Shown in pieces: positions 1 to 8,021 of a stretch of DNA of 38,761 nt. The stretch spans positions 1 through 38,761 of the forward strand of contig MDVR01000037.1 in NCBI GenBank assembly GCA_001940725.1. The letters run 5' to 3'. Under the pieces are notes generated by a model. It ran no database searches. It worked only from the letters and a program-made list of their open reading frames with translations, and was not told where the DNA came from. Each line of letters starts with the position of its first letter. The first letter of the stretch is position 1. This DNA comes from Candidatus Heimdallarchaeota archaeon LC_2. GTDB lineage: Archaea > Asgardarchaeota > Heimdallarchaeia > Heimdallarchaeales > Kariarchaeaceae. The position numbers were made by a program, and so were the translations under genes.

Positions 1-397
1 TATTGGTGCCTCTTCATCTTTATTTATTGCCACAATTATTTCTGAAGTACTCATTCCTGCCAGATGTTGGATAGCACCGGATATACCTACCGCAACGTAC
101 ACTTTTGGTGATACAAATTTTCCTGTTTGTCCAACTTGATCGGAATGAGGTCTCCAACCGGCATCAACTACTGCTCTTGAAGCACCTACTGCTGCACCTA
201 ATTGCTCTGCCAGAGATTCAATTAAATTAAAATTTTCAGGTCCACCAGTACCCCTTCCACCAGACACTATGATATCAGCCTCTGTGAGCTCTACTCGATC
301 TGTAGAAGCTGCTAACACTTCTGCAAGTTTCATCATATTATCTGAATCTATTAATTCCGCTGAAACATCCTCGGTTGAGGCTTGTCCACCAGTCTCT
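1..397 (-). pseudogene. etfA' fragment (electron transfer flavoprotein alpha, FAD domain), truncated
   Basis: On the minus strand this stretch is open throughout and encodes about 132 residues matching residues 157-288 of the intact EtfA at 2466-3419, with only a handful of substitutions (roughly 94 % by eye). It contains the FAD-binding part, including SGGRGTGG and the [17 protein letters not shown] segment. The C-terminal end lies beyond the left window edge. The N-terminal half is missing: homology stops at about 397, where a truncated transposase begins. DNA identity to 2556-2952 looks like 85-90 %, so this is a duplicated or acquired copy, not an assembly echo. A functional EtfA from this copy is unlikely because the EtfB-contacting domain is gone. 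Confidence 0.85.
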
Positions 398-805
398 AGG
401 GGAGTCTACTTGATTTTGGACCTGGTATCTTGGGGATAATGCCATCCAATCCAGATTGCTTGTATCTCTTGGATTTTCTGTAAAAAGTCGCTTTGCTGAC
501 TTCAAAACTTTCCAGGATCTTGTCCACTGTTTTATCATGATATTTTGATCGAGGATCTGAACTATCCTCAATGGTCTGAGCGAGAGAGATAAATGCTCTC
601 ACTTTCATTTTCTTAACTAGGACTTGCTTAAGTTTGGACATAAGTAATTCAACTTCTGCAGGTCCTACTTCTTCATTATGTAATATCTGCGTAACATGTC
701 TAGCTACTGACATATGTCTCATTATTTGTTACAGTTCATAATCGATCGACCTGCCTAGTAATTTCCCATCTTGAGAGCTTAGCGATGTCATTATAAATGA
801 CTACT
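397..805 (-). mobile_element. Remnant of an insertion element, transposase end only
   Basis: The right boundary is suggested by 785-804, which resembles the inverted-repeat end of the element at 35770 (ATGTC, then TATA, then AAATGAC). The left side is cut where etfA' begins. Two short stretches inside (around the MSVAR codons and around the codons for GPAEVELLMSK) also resemble the element at 4648-4993 at both DNA and protein level. That links this transposase-bearing remnant to the elements that lack a transposase. The junction with etfA' looks like a deletion or illegitimate recombination adjacent to the element. Confidence 0.5.
398..722 (-). pseudogene. Truncated helix-turn-helix transposase (N-terminal 108 residues)
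   Basis: The reading frame starts at an ATG (722; a second Met three codons later gives MSVARHV) and contains a helix-turn-helix around residues 60-95 (VDKILESFEVSKATFYRKS, then SGLDGIIPKIPGPK), the pattern of the N-terminal DNA-binding part of IS630/mariner-like and related transposases. The frame runs into etfA' sequence and stops at once, so the catalytic DDE/DDD domain is absent. Upstream lies a sequence resembling the terminal repeat of the element family described at 7939 and 35770. The exact IS family cannot be named from this fragment. It is not functional on its own. Confidence 0.65.
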
Positions 806-1145
806 TCCAGTATACCTAAGCAAACGAACAATTTTATCACCATATAGTTAATTAGAGCAATTATTAATTATTTAAATACTAAATGAATGATAAAAATATA
901 TTATTAATAATTTATATATTCGATAAATTATTAAAAAGAAATGTTAATTATAACTATAATTATTAGAACTTTAAATAGTTATTTTAAGTGTTATTTAAAC
1001 TTTTGTCCATTTAAATCGTAGTTTAAACATTATATAGGCATATAATCATTCTTTAAGTTATTTAGTGATAAAACATATAATATGTTGATCCTATTAGTTA
1101 TTTATCAATATATATATGTATTGAGTAAATAAATAGGAAGTAGCA
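806..1145. other. AT-rich non-coding stretch upstream of antiporter
   Basis: This interval is extremely AT-rich with no credible reading frame. TATA-like runs (for example around 1105-1119) lie 25-40 bases upstream of the antiporter start, and a purine-rich AGGAAG sits at about 1135-1140, just before the TTG start codon. I see no RNA gene or repeat in it. Confidence 0.5.
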
Positions 1146-2369
1146 TTGATATCCTTAGAAGAGCAAATTCTACTTTTTGGTGTTTTTTTGATAAGTGGAT
1201 ATGCAACTTCAATTTTTCTCGATAAATATGGGATACCACATGTTGTGAGTTACATTCTTACGGGTTTTCTTATCTCTAATAGTTTTTTAACAAATCTTAA
1301 TTTATCTGAAGATTTAGAATTTTGGTTTATATTATTTGAAAATTTGGCTTTAGGGTTTATTGGTTATAAAATAGGCACTGAGTTAAAAATAGAATATCTT
1401 CAAAAGGAGTCAAAAGTAATAACGATATTATTAATTGGTGAGGCTGGGGGGGCTTTTTTAGTGGTTTTTTTGGCAATTTTTTTAGTATGGGGGAATTTCT
1501 TGCTCGCTATTCTCCTAGGGGGGCTTGCAACTGCAACAGCCCCAGCTGCAACTGTTGAAGTCATAAGAAAACTCAAAGCTAAGGGGACTTTAACCACTAA
1601 AATGCAGTGGTTATTGGCCTTTGATGATGTACTCGCAGTCATTATTGTTGAAGGGATTTTAGTATATCTTACAGTAAATTTTAGTGGAACCCTAACTCTT
1701 ACTAATTATTTCATTAATTTAGGACGAGAAATTGGGTTTGCAATTGTAATCGGTATTATGACTGGATTAATTGTTAATGGTTTTCTTGAACGTGTAATTC
1801 AAACAGATAGTCAAGCGACACAAATAACATTAGCCTTTATTTTGTTAACTATTGGAATTGCGATTTTTATATATACTTCTGTTATTCTTTCAACAATGGT
1901 AATGGGTACAACTGTAGCAAATTTGGATGGTCATCATTATAAAAGATCTGATCGCTCAATGGACGTTCTGATTAACCCGGTGATAATGATGTTTTTTATT
2001 TTGATAGGTGCTAGAGTTCGCTTCGCTGATTTCTCTCCATTCCCTTGGTTAGCAATTATCTATTTAATTTCAAGAACGACGGGGGTGATCGTTGGAACTT
2101 ATTTAGGCGCAATATCAAGCAATGTTGAAGAAAAAATCAAAAACAATCTTGGATTTGGTTTACTGGCACAGGGAGGTGTTGCTTTAGGGCTTGCTTCAAT
2201 TGCAAATGAGATCCTCTCAGAGGCGGGCGAAATTGAATTGGGCAAATTGGTTCTAACCACTATTGTAATCTCCACTATTTTCTCCGAATTATTGGGATCG
2301 TATGGAACTAAATTTGCAATAACGAGGGCAGGAGAAGTTAATAAAACGAATATTGAAGTTAAAAATTAA
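1146..2369 (+). CDS. Cation:proton antiporter (CPA2/KefB-type membrane domain)
   Basis: A 407-residue polytopic protein with about 12 hydrophobic segments and no soluble C-terminal domain. It would exchange Na+ or K+ for H+ across the cytoplasmic membrane. Family signs are the glycine-rich helices, the ATATAPAATVEVIRKLKAKG segment (around residues 128-147) and the following FDDVLAVIIVEG (about 158-170), with the acidic pair expected at the ion site of CPA-family exchangers. The C-terminal GFGLLAQGGVALGLA motif is also typical. The start is TTG, supported by an AGGAAG about 6 bases upstream. It lies between the truncated etfA' and the intact etfA on the opposite strand. Ion specificity cannot be read from sequence. 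Confidence 0.85.
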   Translation: MISLEEQILLFGVFLISGYATSIFLDKYGIPHVVSYILTGFLISNSFLTNLNLSEDLEFWFILFENLALGFIGYKIGTELKIEYLQKESKVITILLIGEAGGAFLVVFLAIFLVWGNFLLAILLGGLATATAPAATVEVIRKLKAKGTLTTKMQWLLAFDDVLAVIIVEGILVYLTVNFSGTLTLTNYFINLGREIGFAIVIGIMTGLIVNGFLERVIQTDSQATQITLAFILLTIGIAIFIYTSVILSTMVMGTTVANLDGHHYKRSDRSMDVLINPVIMMFFILIGARVRFADFSPFPWLAIIYLISRTTGVIVGTYLGAISSNVEEKIKNNLGFGLLAQGGVALGLASIANEILSEAGEIELGKLVLTTIVISTIFSELLGSYGTKFAITRAGEVNKTNIEVKN

Positions 2370-2465
2370 GAACATATAATCTTATTTTTTGATATGTCTA
2401 ATGAATTAATGATACCAAAACAGATTGATTTAGTTTATCATATTTTGATCCTATGTGTCTCTAAG

Positions 2466-3419
2466 CTATAAAGTCTTTATTTTTTTTATTTCCTCGGTTA
2501 ATTTAGGCATAACCTCAAATAAATCACCTACAAGACCATAATCAGCGATTTTGAATATTGGAGCCTCTTCATCTTTATTTATTGCAACTATTATTTCTGA
2601 AGTACTCATTCCTGCCAAATGTTGAATTGCACCAGATATCCCGACTGCAATATAGACTTTTGGTGAAACAAATTTTCCTGTTTGTCCAACTTGATCTGAA
2701 TGTGGTCTCCAACCTGCATCTACAACTGCCCTTGAGGCTCCAACTGCAGCACCAAGTTGTTCTGCAAGGGATTCAATTAAATGAAAATTCTCAGGACCAC
2801 CAGTGCCTCTTCCACCAGAAACAATAATATCGGCTTCTGTAAGCTCTACCCGACCTGTAGAAGCAGCCAGCACCTCAGCTAATTTCATAATATTTTCCGA
2901 ATCAATGATTTCCGCAGAAATATCCTCTGTTGAAGCTTGTCCACCGGTTTCTGATGGAACATCGAAAATAGATGGACGAACTGTAATTACCAGTTTTCCT
3001 TGTGTTTTAACTTTCGCTTGAATTTTATTACCATGCAAAGATCTATTAAAAGTTGTCGAGTCCTCAATCCCTATGATATCAGAGACAGGTGAAGCAATTA
3101 ATTTTAAGCAGACTCGTGGAGAAATTTCTTTTCCCCAAACAGTTGCTGGAAATAATATGTAATCTGCTTCAGTTGCTGCATTGGTTATGTAACGAGCATA
3201 CAAAGCTGGATGATAAAGTGAAACATCCGAAACTTTTTTCACTTTTGTTATTCCATATGAACCAGCAATTGAAACCAAATTATCAATTTCATTATCAATT
3301 ATGATACCAAATACCTCTTTTCCGGTAGACGAGGCTAATTTATTTGCCGCAGCTATTGTTTCTAAAGCTGCCTTAACAATTTTACCGTTGTAACTTTCTA
3401 AATAAACTCCAATGCTCAT
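2466..3419 (-). CDS. etfA: Electron transfer flavoprotein alpha subunit
   Basis: 317 residues, the usual length for EtfA. It binds FAD and, with EtfB, takes electrons from acyl-CoA dehydrogenases to a membrane or soluble acceptor. Residues 1-190 form the nucleotide-binding-like N-domain. Residues 193-310 hold the conserved FAD domain with SGGRGTGG (201-208), [15 protein letters not shown] (234-248) and [14 protein letters not shown] (258-271). It starts one base after the etfB stop codon, so the two are one operon with etfB first. A second, truncated copy of its 3' part lies at 1-397. Acyl-CoA dehydrogenases at 6759 and 28550 are likely partners, though not in the same operon. Confidence 0.95.
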   Translation of the reverse strand: MSIGVYLESYNGKIVKAALETIAAANKLASSTGKEVFGIIIDNEIDNLVSIAGSYGITKVKKVSDVSLYHPALYARYITNAATEADYILFPATVWGKEISPRVCLKLIASPVSDIIGIEDSTTFNRSLHGNKIQAKVKTQGKLVITVRPSIFDVPSETGGQASTEDISAEIIDSENIMKLAEVLAASTGRVELTEADIIVSGGRGTGGPENFHLIESLAEQLGAAVGASRAVVDAGWRPHSDQVGQTGKFVSPKVYIAVGISGAIQHLAGMSTSEIIVAINKDEEAPIFKIADYGLVGDLFEVMPKLTEEIKKIKTL

Positions 3420-3420
3420 G

Positions 3421-4185
3421 TTAAATCACTTTCTCCTTATTTTGTAAACCATCTACCAATTGGCCAACTATTTCATCAACAGTACCAGTTATTAACTCTC
3501 CCGCATCTTTCTTAAGTGGATATGAAACAGATACAAGATTAACATTTTTGGTAATTTCAGTTCCGGCACTTTCTTTTATTTCCAAAGGCTTCTTTTTAGC
3601 TTTCATGATCATAGGGAGTTTAGGATAGCGAGGCTCATTCAAACCTTTATCCGCTGTAAGTAAAACGGGAAAGCTTGATTCGAATTTTTCCTTTCTACCT
3701 GATGCATCTCGTGTAGCAACCACTCCGTTTTCTGTAGTTTCGAGTGATGAGATTTCAGTTATTGAAGGAATACTAAGAAGTTCAGCAACTGCAGGACCAA
3801 TAAAACTATCACCAGAGTCCGTCGCCATTTTACCAGTTATAATTAAATCAGCACCCAAAGGTTTGATTACTTCAGCCAAAGCCTTTGCTAGAGAAATTAA
3901 ATCACTATCCGCTAGTTCTGGACTGTTGATGAGAATTCCACTATCTATGCCCATGGCCATTGCCTTACGAATTGATTTTTCCTCATTACCTCTTCCTATT
4001 GTAACAGAAATAACTTCACCACCAAGTTTTTCTTTTATTTGTATGGCTTCTTCAATTGCATATTCATCATATGGACCAATAACCCATTCGATACTGCTAT
4101 CCCACACAACATCACTTGAATCAGAATTTAATTGAAACCTTGTTTCAGTATCAGGAACTACTTTCAGTAGTACAACGATTTTCAT
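3421..4185 (-). CDS. etfB: Electron transfer flavoprotein beta subunit
   Basis: I place the start at the ATG at 4183-4185, which gives 254 residues beginning MKIVVLLKVVPDTETRF, the canonical EtfB N-terminus. The longer frame to 4272 would add a 29-residue tail unlike the family. EtfB binds AMP (or FAD in bifurcating forms) and forms the heterodimer with EtfA. Visible motifs include GPYDEYAIEEAIQIKE, the ITGKMATDSGDSFIGPAVAELL segment (split around residues 115-138) and the late PRYPKLPMIMKAKKKP signature near residue 190. It is first in an etfBA operon. Sequence alone does not say whether this ETF bifurcates; there is no bcd-type gene in the operon, which weakly favours a plain acyl-CoA dehydrogenase ETF. 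Confidence 0.93.
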   Translation of the reverse strand: MKIVVLLKVVPDTETRFQLNSDSSDVVWDSSIEWVIGPYDEYAIEEAIQIKEKLGGEVISVTIGRGNEEKSIRKAMAMGIDSGILINSPELADSDLISLAKALAEVIKPLGADLIITGKMATDSGDSFIGPAVAELLSIPSITEISSLETTENGVVATRDASGRKEKFESSFPVLLTADKGLNEPRYPKLPMIMKAKKKPLEIKESAGTEITKNVNLVSVSYPLKKDAGELITGTVDEIVGQLVDGLQNKEKVI

Positions 4186-4336
4186 TATGTTCAAAATAGA
4201 GATCATTGATGATAAATTAAAAGATTTGTTTATGCCCACATAAAGTGGAAAATATTGATAATCGAATATCATAGTTCATATATTTTTGTATAAAATCACA
4301 ATTTTCTCGTTAATTAACAATATTGGAAATTCTGTT

Positions 4337-4647
4337 CTACCATTGTAAGACTCGCGTTGCTCTTAATGTGTTCCAACGAAAAGGTTTACGAGGCTCTTCC
4401 AATTTGAACCATGTTTTTCCAGATATGGTTTTTCCTTTTGGCCATTTTTTATTTTTCTCAGTGGACAACAATAAATCAATTGCAGGAATAAATCTTTAAT
4501 CATATGGAAAATTCATTGATTGAAAATAATCTAGCCCTCCAAGGAAATTATAGTGGCATCGAGGAGGAAAGGTAATTTCTGTAAATGCAGGTTTGGCTAT
4601 TTTTCCAGTTCTATGCGATTTATATAATTGATGCAAAAGTAAAAACT
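4337..4647 (-). pseudogene. Squalene-cyclase-like (prenyltransferase alpha/alpha barrel) protein, C-terminal fragment
   Basis: Reading the minus strand from 4647 gives EFLLLHQLYKSHRTGK, then FPPRCHYNFLGGLDYFQ, a TAA stop at 4496-4498 where the family usually has an acidic residue, then AIDLLLS, KTWFKLEEP and RWNTLRATRVLQW before a stop at 4337-4339. This order matches the C-terminal third of bacterial and archaeal proteins with squalene-cyclase/prenyltransferase-type alpha/alpha repeats, as I recall the family. It starts exactly where the terminal repeat of the adjacent mobile element ends, so the gene was broken by that element. A fragment resembling its N-terminus lies at 5957-6103. The gene is dead, by both the break and the internal stop. 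Confidence 0.7.
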
Positions 4648-4993
4648 CATGATCGTATTTGTATGTACATACAAAATAACTCGGTCTAGGAGACCAGACC
4701 TATACGTTCCGCACTCTTAACCGAGCGTCGCCACTCATGCTCATTACATGATCTATTTTTTAGATCGCTGAATGAAGTAGATAAGAGATCTGTACCTTTG
4801 GATAAAAGTACACGTGCTTCTGTCGGTCCTGTTTCAATTTCATCAATTTCTTGAGAATGTATTGAACTGTCTTCAGGTACAGGTTTCTGTATTTTACGGG
4901 TGATCAGATTCCCGTTCGGATGACCAGGAAGGTATCTAGCAACCGACATATTACTGAAGCCCTCTTAGATACGTCATTTAGCAAAAACTATCA
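4648..4993 (-). mobile_element. Short element of the TIR/structured-RNA family (third copy)
   Basis: The left end (4648-4670) matches the 3' terminal repeat of the element at 35770-36283 in 19 of 23 positions by eye (core CATGATC, then TTTGTATGTACAT). The right end, about 4971-4993, resembles the 5' repeat more weakly. On the minus strand the order of landmarks is the same as in the 514-516 bp copies: GCTTCAGTA promoter-like motif, a hairpin before ACAGGACC, a GNRA-capped hairpin at 4723-4736, and a GC-containing motif ending GAACGT. A potential 87-residue frame (4686-4949, starting MSVARY) overlaps it and resembles the transposase start at 722, but is probably not a working gene. Confidence 0.65.
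4688..4955 (-). ncRNA. Candidate structured RNA, divergent third copy
   Basis: Boundaries are approximate. On the minus strand there is a short 5' hairpin (GGT/ACC), a stem ACGGG/CCCGT, a TTCAAT/ATTGAA hairpin just before ACAGGACC, then GAGTG-GCGA-CGCTC (4723-4736), a motif ending GTGCGGAACGT, and finally a GGTCT/AGACC hairpin followed by a T-rich run that could terminate transcription. The GNRA hairpin and the GAACGT motif align with the copies at 8022 and 35848 although the stem bases differ completely. This copy is shorter and its promoter looks degraded, so it may no longer be expressed. Confidence 0.45.
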
Positions 4994-5027
4994 AAATATA
5001 TTTAACGATAATTATCATCAATAAATA

Positions 5028-5951
5028 ATGGAAACTATGATAGCCATCGTAAATAGAAGGTCTGGATCACCGGGTGTTCTTAAGGTCAAAGAGGTAAAAA
5101 AACCTAATCCAAAAAACAATGAAGTTCTAATAAAAATCCATACAACAACAGTAACTGCAGGGGATGTAATAATGCGGCGTAAATTTCTCCTATTTCTATT
5201 ATTTTGGTTCATCTCACTTACTATGCTTGGTCCCAGGAACCCAAGAAGAAAAATACTCGGTCACGAATTTGCTGGAACCATCGAAGCTGTTGGAAAAGAT
5301 GTCAAACTATTTAAGATCGGGGATCAAGTTTTTGGATCTACTGGTCTTATTGGGGGTGCCTATGCCGAGTATATTTGTTTAAAAGAAAAAAGTACCTTGA
5401 CAACGAAGCCTTCCAATATGAACTTTGAGGAATCGGCTACGGTTCCTGTTGGTGGACTTACAGCCTTGCATTTTCTCAGAAAATCAAATATCCAGGAAGG
5501 TCAGCAAATTCTAATCTATGGAGCTTCTGGAAGTGTAGGTACTTTTGCAACACAACTTGCCAAATCGTTTGGTGGAATAGTTACAGCTGTTTGTAGCACT
5601 AGTAATATTGATTTAGTGAAATCCCTGGGCGCTGACAAGGTAATTGACTACACAAAAGAGGACTTTACGGATAATGCTGAGGTCTATGATGTAATTTTCG
5701 ATGCAGTTGGTAAGATTTCCTCTTCAAGCAGTAAAGGATCTATTAAGGAAAATGGAGCCTACGTCACTGTTAAGGCCATGGGAGGCGAAAAAGTAGAAGA
5801 GTTAATTTATCTAAAAGAGCAAATTGAGGCTGGAAAGATAAAATCGGTAGTGGATAGAATCTTTCCATTAGAACAGATTGTAGATGCTCATGAATATGTC
5901 GATAAGGGACGTAAAAAGGGAAATGTAGTAATCACAGTCATTGAAAACTAA
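5028..5951 (+). CDS. NAD(P)H:quinone oxidoreductase-like protein (zinc-independent MDR family)
   Basis: 307 residues of the medium-chain dehydrogenase/reductase superfamily. The N-terminal GroES-like domain includes LGHEFAGTIEAVGKDVKLFKIGD (split near residues 78-100). The Rossmann part has IYGASGSVGTFATQLAK (about 165-181), the glycine-rich NADP site, followed by VIDYTKEDF. Structural and catalytic zinc cysteines are lacking, pointing to the quinone-reductase branch that reduces enones or quinones. Start at ATG 5028 or 5037; an AT-rich TATA-like tract about 25 bases upstream suggests a nearly leaderless message. The gene sits between the two fragments of the broken cyclase-like gene, on the opposite strand, so it may have arrived with that rearrangement. 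Substrate unknown. Confidence 0.85.
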   Translation: METMIAIVNRRSGSPGVLKVKEVKKPNPKNNEVLIKIHTTTVTAGDVIMRRKFLLFLLFWFISLTMLGPRNPRRKILGHEFAGTIEAVGKDVKLFKIGDQVFGSTGLIGGAYAEYICLKEKSTLTTKPSNMNFEESATVPVGGLTALHFLRKSNIQEGQQILIYGASGSVGTFATQLAKSFGGIVTAVCSTSNIDLVKSLGADKVIDYTKEDFTDNAEVYDVIFDAVGKISSSSSKGSIKENGAYVTVKAMGGEKVEELIYLKEQIEAGKIKSVVDRIFPLEQIVDAHEYVDKGRKKGNVVITVIEN

Positions 5952-5956
5952 ATCCA

Positions 5957-6103
5957 TCAATCCCAAAGGTTGAGAGAAATTAAATTTCTAGTTTTTGAAT
6001 AAATATCTTCGTTCAATTCTAGCAAATCAGATTGAACTTGCCAAGTTACAGATATATCTCCCTGCAATAACCAATAAATAACATCTTTCTCATGTAATGA
6101 CAT
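5957..6103 (-). pseudogene. Squalene-cyclase-like protein, N-terminal fragment (48 codons)
   Basis: A short frame starting at ATG 6101-6103 reads MSLHEKDVIYWLLQGD, then VQSDLLELNED, and stops after 48 codons close to the end of the oxidoreductase gene. The WLL-x-GD followed by a DLL-containing helix resembles the start of the same squalene-cyclase-like family whose C-terminus lies at 4337-4647, as I recall it. Same strand and correct order support one original gene with its middle lost. The match is short, so the assignment is moderate. If wrong, it is an unassigned small ORF. Confidence 0.5.
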
Positions 6104-6112
6104 AAATCCCCC

Positions 6113-6607
6113 CTAAACAACAGCACAATCAAATCGTGTTGGAGTATTTGCAAAATCACTCATAGACCAAGCAAAAACAGTATTCGGAATGACTCTCCAA
6201 AACGGCGGAGGATGAAACATCTTATACCTCTGTTTATATTTTTCTCCTAATATTTGGTGCAGGTCATCATCATCAAATCTTTGAGCATTACCTTCAATTA
6301 TTACCACGTTGTCCCCACTTTCTGTGTGTACAACTATGCGTGGATGTTTGATCAAATTCTTTATATTTTGTGTTTTCTGACCTCCCCCAAAATAAAAAAT
6401 ATTTTCATACCATATCCCCCAAATTGGTCTTGCGTGAGGATTCCCATTAGCTTTTGATGTAGATATCCAATAATTTTTTGAATCATCCATCCATTGACCC
6501 ACATGAGTCCAAGAGACCATCCCATTATCTTCCTTTGAAATACCATATTCAGGAATTTTTGGTCGGCTTGTATTGATAATATTAATTATTGGTATTCTAT
6601 TCTTCAT
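6113..6607 (-). CDS. Pyridoxamine 5'-phosphate oxidase family flavoprotein (FMN/F420 split barrel)
   Basis: 164 residues. The region WISTSKANGNPHARPIWGIW (residues about 48-67) followed by FYFGGGQKTQNIKNLIKHPR (about 71-90) is the classic split-barrel flavin-binding pattern, with later VIIEGNAQ and a C-terminal FAWSMSDFANTPTRF. Members bind FMN, F420 or haem; in archaea and actinobacteria many are F420-dependent reductases, but the cofactor cannot be decided here. It is a single gene, with the cyclase N-terminal fragment just downstream on the same strand and an AT-rich promoter region upstream shared with the divergent acyl-CoA dehydrogenase at 6759. Confidence 0.85.
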   Translation of the reverse strand: MKNRIPIINIINTSRPKIPEYGISKEDNGMVSWTHVGQWMDDSKNYWISTSKANGNPHARPIWGIWYENIFYFGGGQKTQNIKNLIKHPRIVVHTESGDNVVIIEGNAQRFDDDDLHQILGEKYKQRYKMFHPPPFWRVIPNTVFAWSMSDFANTPTRFDCAVV

Positions 6608-6758
6608 AGTTAATAAAAATGTAATTTACGAATTAAATATTTTGCTTATAATTGATTGAATTATGAAAAAGAAAATTTGCAAAATGGGAATACAAAATAA
6701 TAAAAAAATTGCTTAACTATCATATTTTAGATATATAGGATATATCAAAATTGATCTA

Positions 6759-7949
6759 ATGACAATATCTTTTGAGTTTACTGATGAACATAAAATTCTC
6801 AGAGATTCAGTTCGAGATTATGCTCGAATTGAAGTTGCACCTAAAATTCCGGATCTTGATAAAGCACAACAATATGATAGACGAGTAATGGAAAAGATGG
6901 GTGAATTAGGTTTTCTTGGAGTTTCTATACCGGAAGAATATGGTGGTTCAGGAATGGATTATATTTCAACTGCAATTGTATCAGAAGAATTTGAATATGT
7001 TGATTCATCATTGCGGGTTGTCATTTCTGTACATAATGGACTTAATTCAATGGGAATTTATCAATGGGGAACAGAAGAACAAAAGCAAAAATATTTGATA
7101 CCCCAGGCACAGGGAAAAAAACTAGCAACGTATGGATTGACTGAGCCGAATGCAGGGTCAGATGTAGCAGGCATGCTAACAACAGCCAAAGAAGAAGGTG
7201 ATTTCTATATGCTTAATGGGAATAAGATGTGGATTTCTTTAGCGGATACAGCTGATAATTTCTTAATTTTTGCAAAGACCGATGTTACAAAAGGCAGCAG
7301 AGGAATCAGCGCATTTTTAGTTGAGAGAGGTTATAGTGGCCTTTCAACTGGGAGTATTAAAGATAAACTTGGTGTAAGAGCAGGAAATACTGGACTAATG
7401 AATTTTGATAATGTCCAAGTACCAAAAGAAAACCTTGTTGGAGAATTAGGAGAGGGATTTAAAATCGCAATGAGTTGTTTAGACAATGGCAGGTATACTG
7501 TGGGAGCTGGAGCTGTCGGGCTGGCAAAAGCTGCAAGAGATGCTGCAGTGAAATATGCAAATGAAAGACAGGCTTTTGGTGAACCAATAGGTAAAAAACA
7601 ATTAGTTCAAAGATTGTTAGCTCATATGCAACAAGGAATTGATGCTTCAGAACTACTAATTTGGAAAGCTGGATGGCTTAAAAACATTGGGCGCAGAAAT
7701 ACCAGAGAAACTGCCATGGCAAAATGGATGGCTACAAACGTTGCTTCTCAATGTGCAGATGATTCTATTCAAATTCATGGAGCCTATGGGTTCAGTGCAG
7801 AATATCCAGTTGAAAGACATTGGAGAAATGCACGTGGAGCAAGAATTTATGAAGGAACCGATCAAATTCAAGAATTGATGCAAGGACAATATGCTATGGG
7901 TTATAGAGTGGATAAACCATTAAGAAAAGAAATGCCTGCATGGGAATAA
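6759..7949 (+). CDS. Acyl-CoA dehydrogenase (FAD)
   Basis: 396 residues, full length. The enzyme oxidises an acyl-CoA to the 2-enoyl-CoA and passes electrons to ETF. Motifs: YGLTEPNAGSDVAGM (125-139) and MWIS (157-160) for FAD and substrate binding, RQAFGEPIGK (270-279), QIHGAYGFSAEYPVERHWRNAR (338-359) and RIYEGTDQIQ (362-371), with E365 at the usual catalytic base position. The extended C-terminus (KPLRKEMPAWE) and residues near the N-terminus suggest a branch near glutaryl-CoA or short-chain enzymes, but substrate is not decidable. The last codons and stop overlap the left end of the mobile element at 7939-8454. Confidence 0.93.
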   Translation: MTISFEFTDEHKILRDSVRDYARIEVAPKIPDLDKAQQYDRRVMEKMGELGFLGVSIPEEYGGSGMDYISTAIVSEEFEYVDSSLRVVISVHNGLNSMGIYQWGTEEQKQKYLIPQAQGKKLATYGLTEPNAGSDVAGMLTTAKEEGDFYMLNGNKMWISLADTADNFLIFAKTDVTKGSRGISAFLVERGYSGLSTGSIKDKLGVRAGNTGLMNFDNVQVPKENLVGELGEGFKIAMSCLDNGRYTVGAGAVGLAKAARDAAVKYANERQAFGEPIGKKQLVQRLLAHMQQGIDASELLIWKAGWLKNIGRRNTRETAMAKWMATNVASQCADDSIQIHGAYGFSAEYPVERHWRNARGARIYEGTDQIQELMQGQYAMGYRVDKPLRKEMPAWE

Positions 7950-7995
7950 TTTTACGGACTAATATTAGTCTATCTACTAATTTTCATTTTCAGTA

Positions 7996-8005
7996 CTTTA
8001 AATAC
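7996..8005 (+). promoter_or_regulatory. TATA box of the structured-RNA unit, copy 1
   Basis: CTTTAAATAC is preceded by TTCAGTA. The same TTCAGTACT-W-TAAATA string occurs at 35815-35831 at the same distance from the conserved RNA. The first conserved stem begins at 8022, about 22-26 bases downstream, the expected spacing for an archaeal TATA box to transcription start. Confidence 0.65.
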
Positions 8006-8021
8006 CCGGATGACAAATTAT

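Noticed and set aside
4686..4949. An 87-codon frame on the minus strand starting MSVARY
   Set aside because: It covers the RNA-like part of the short element, matches no complete domain, and only its first residues and one later segment resemble the transposase start. Treated as a remnant.
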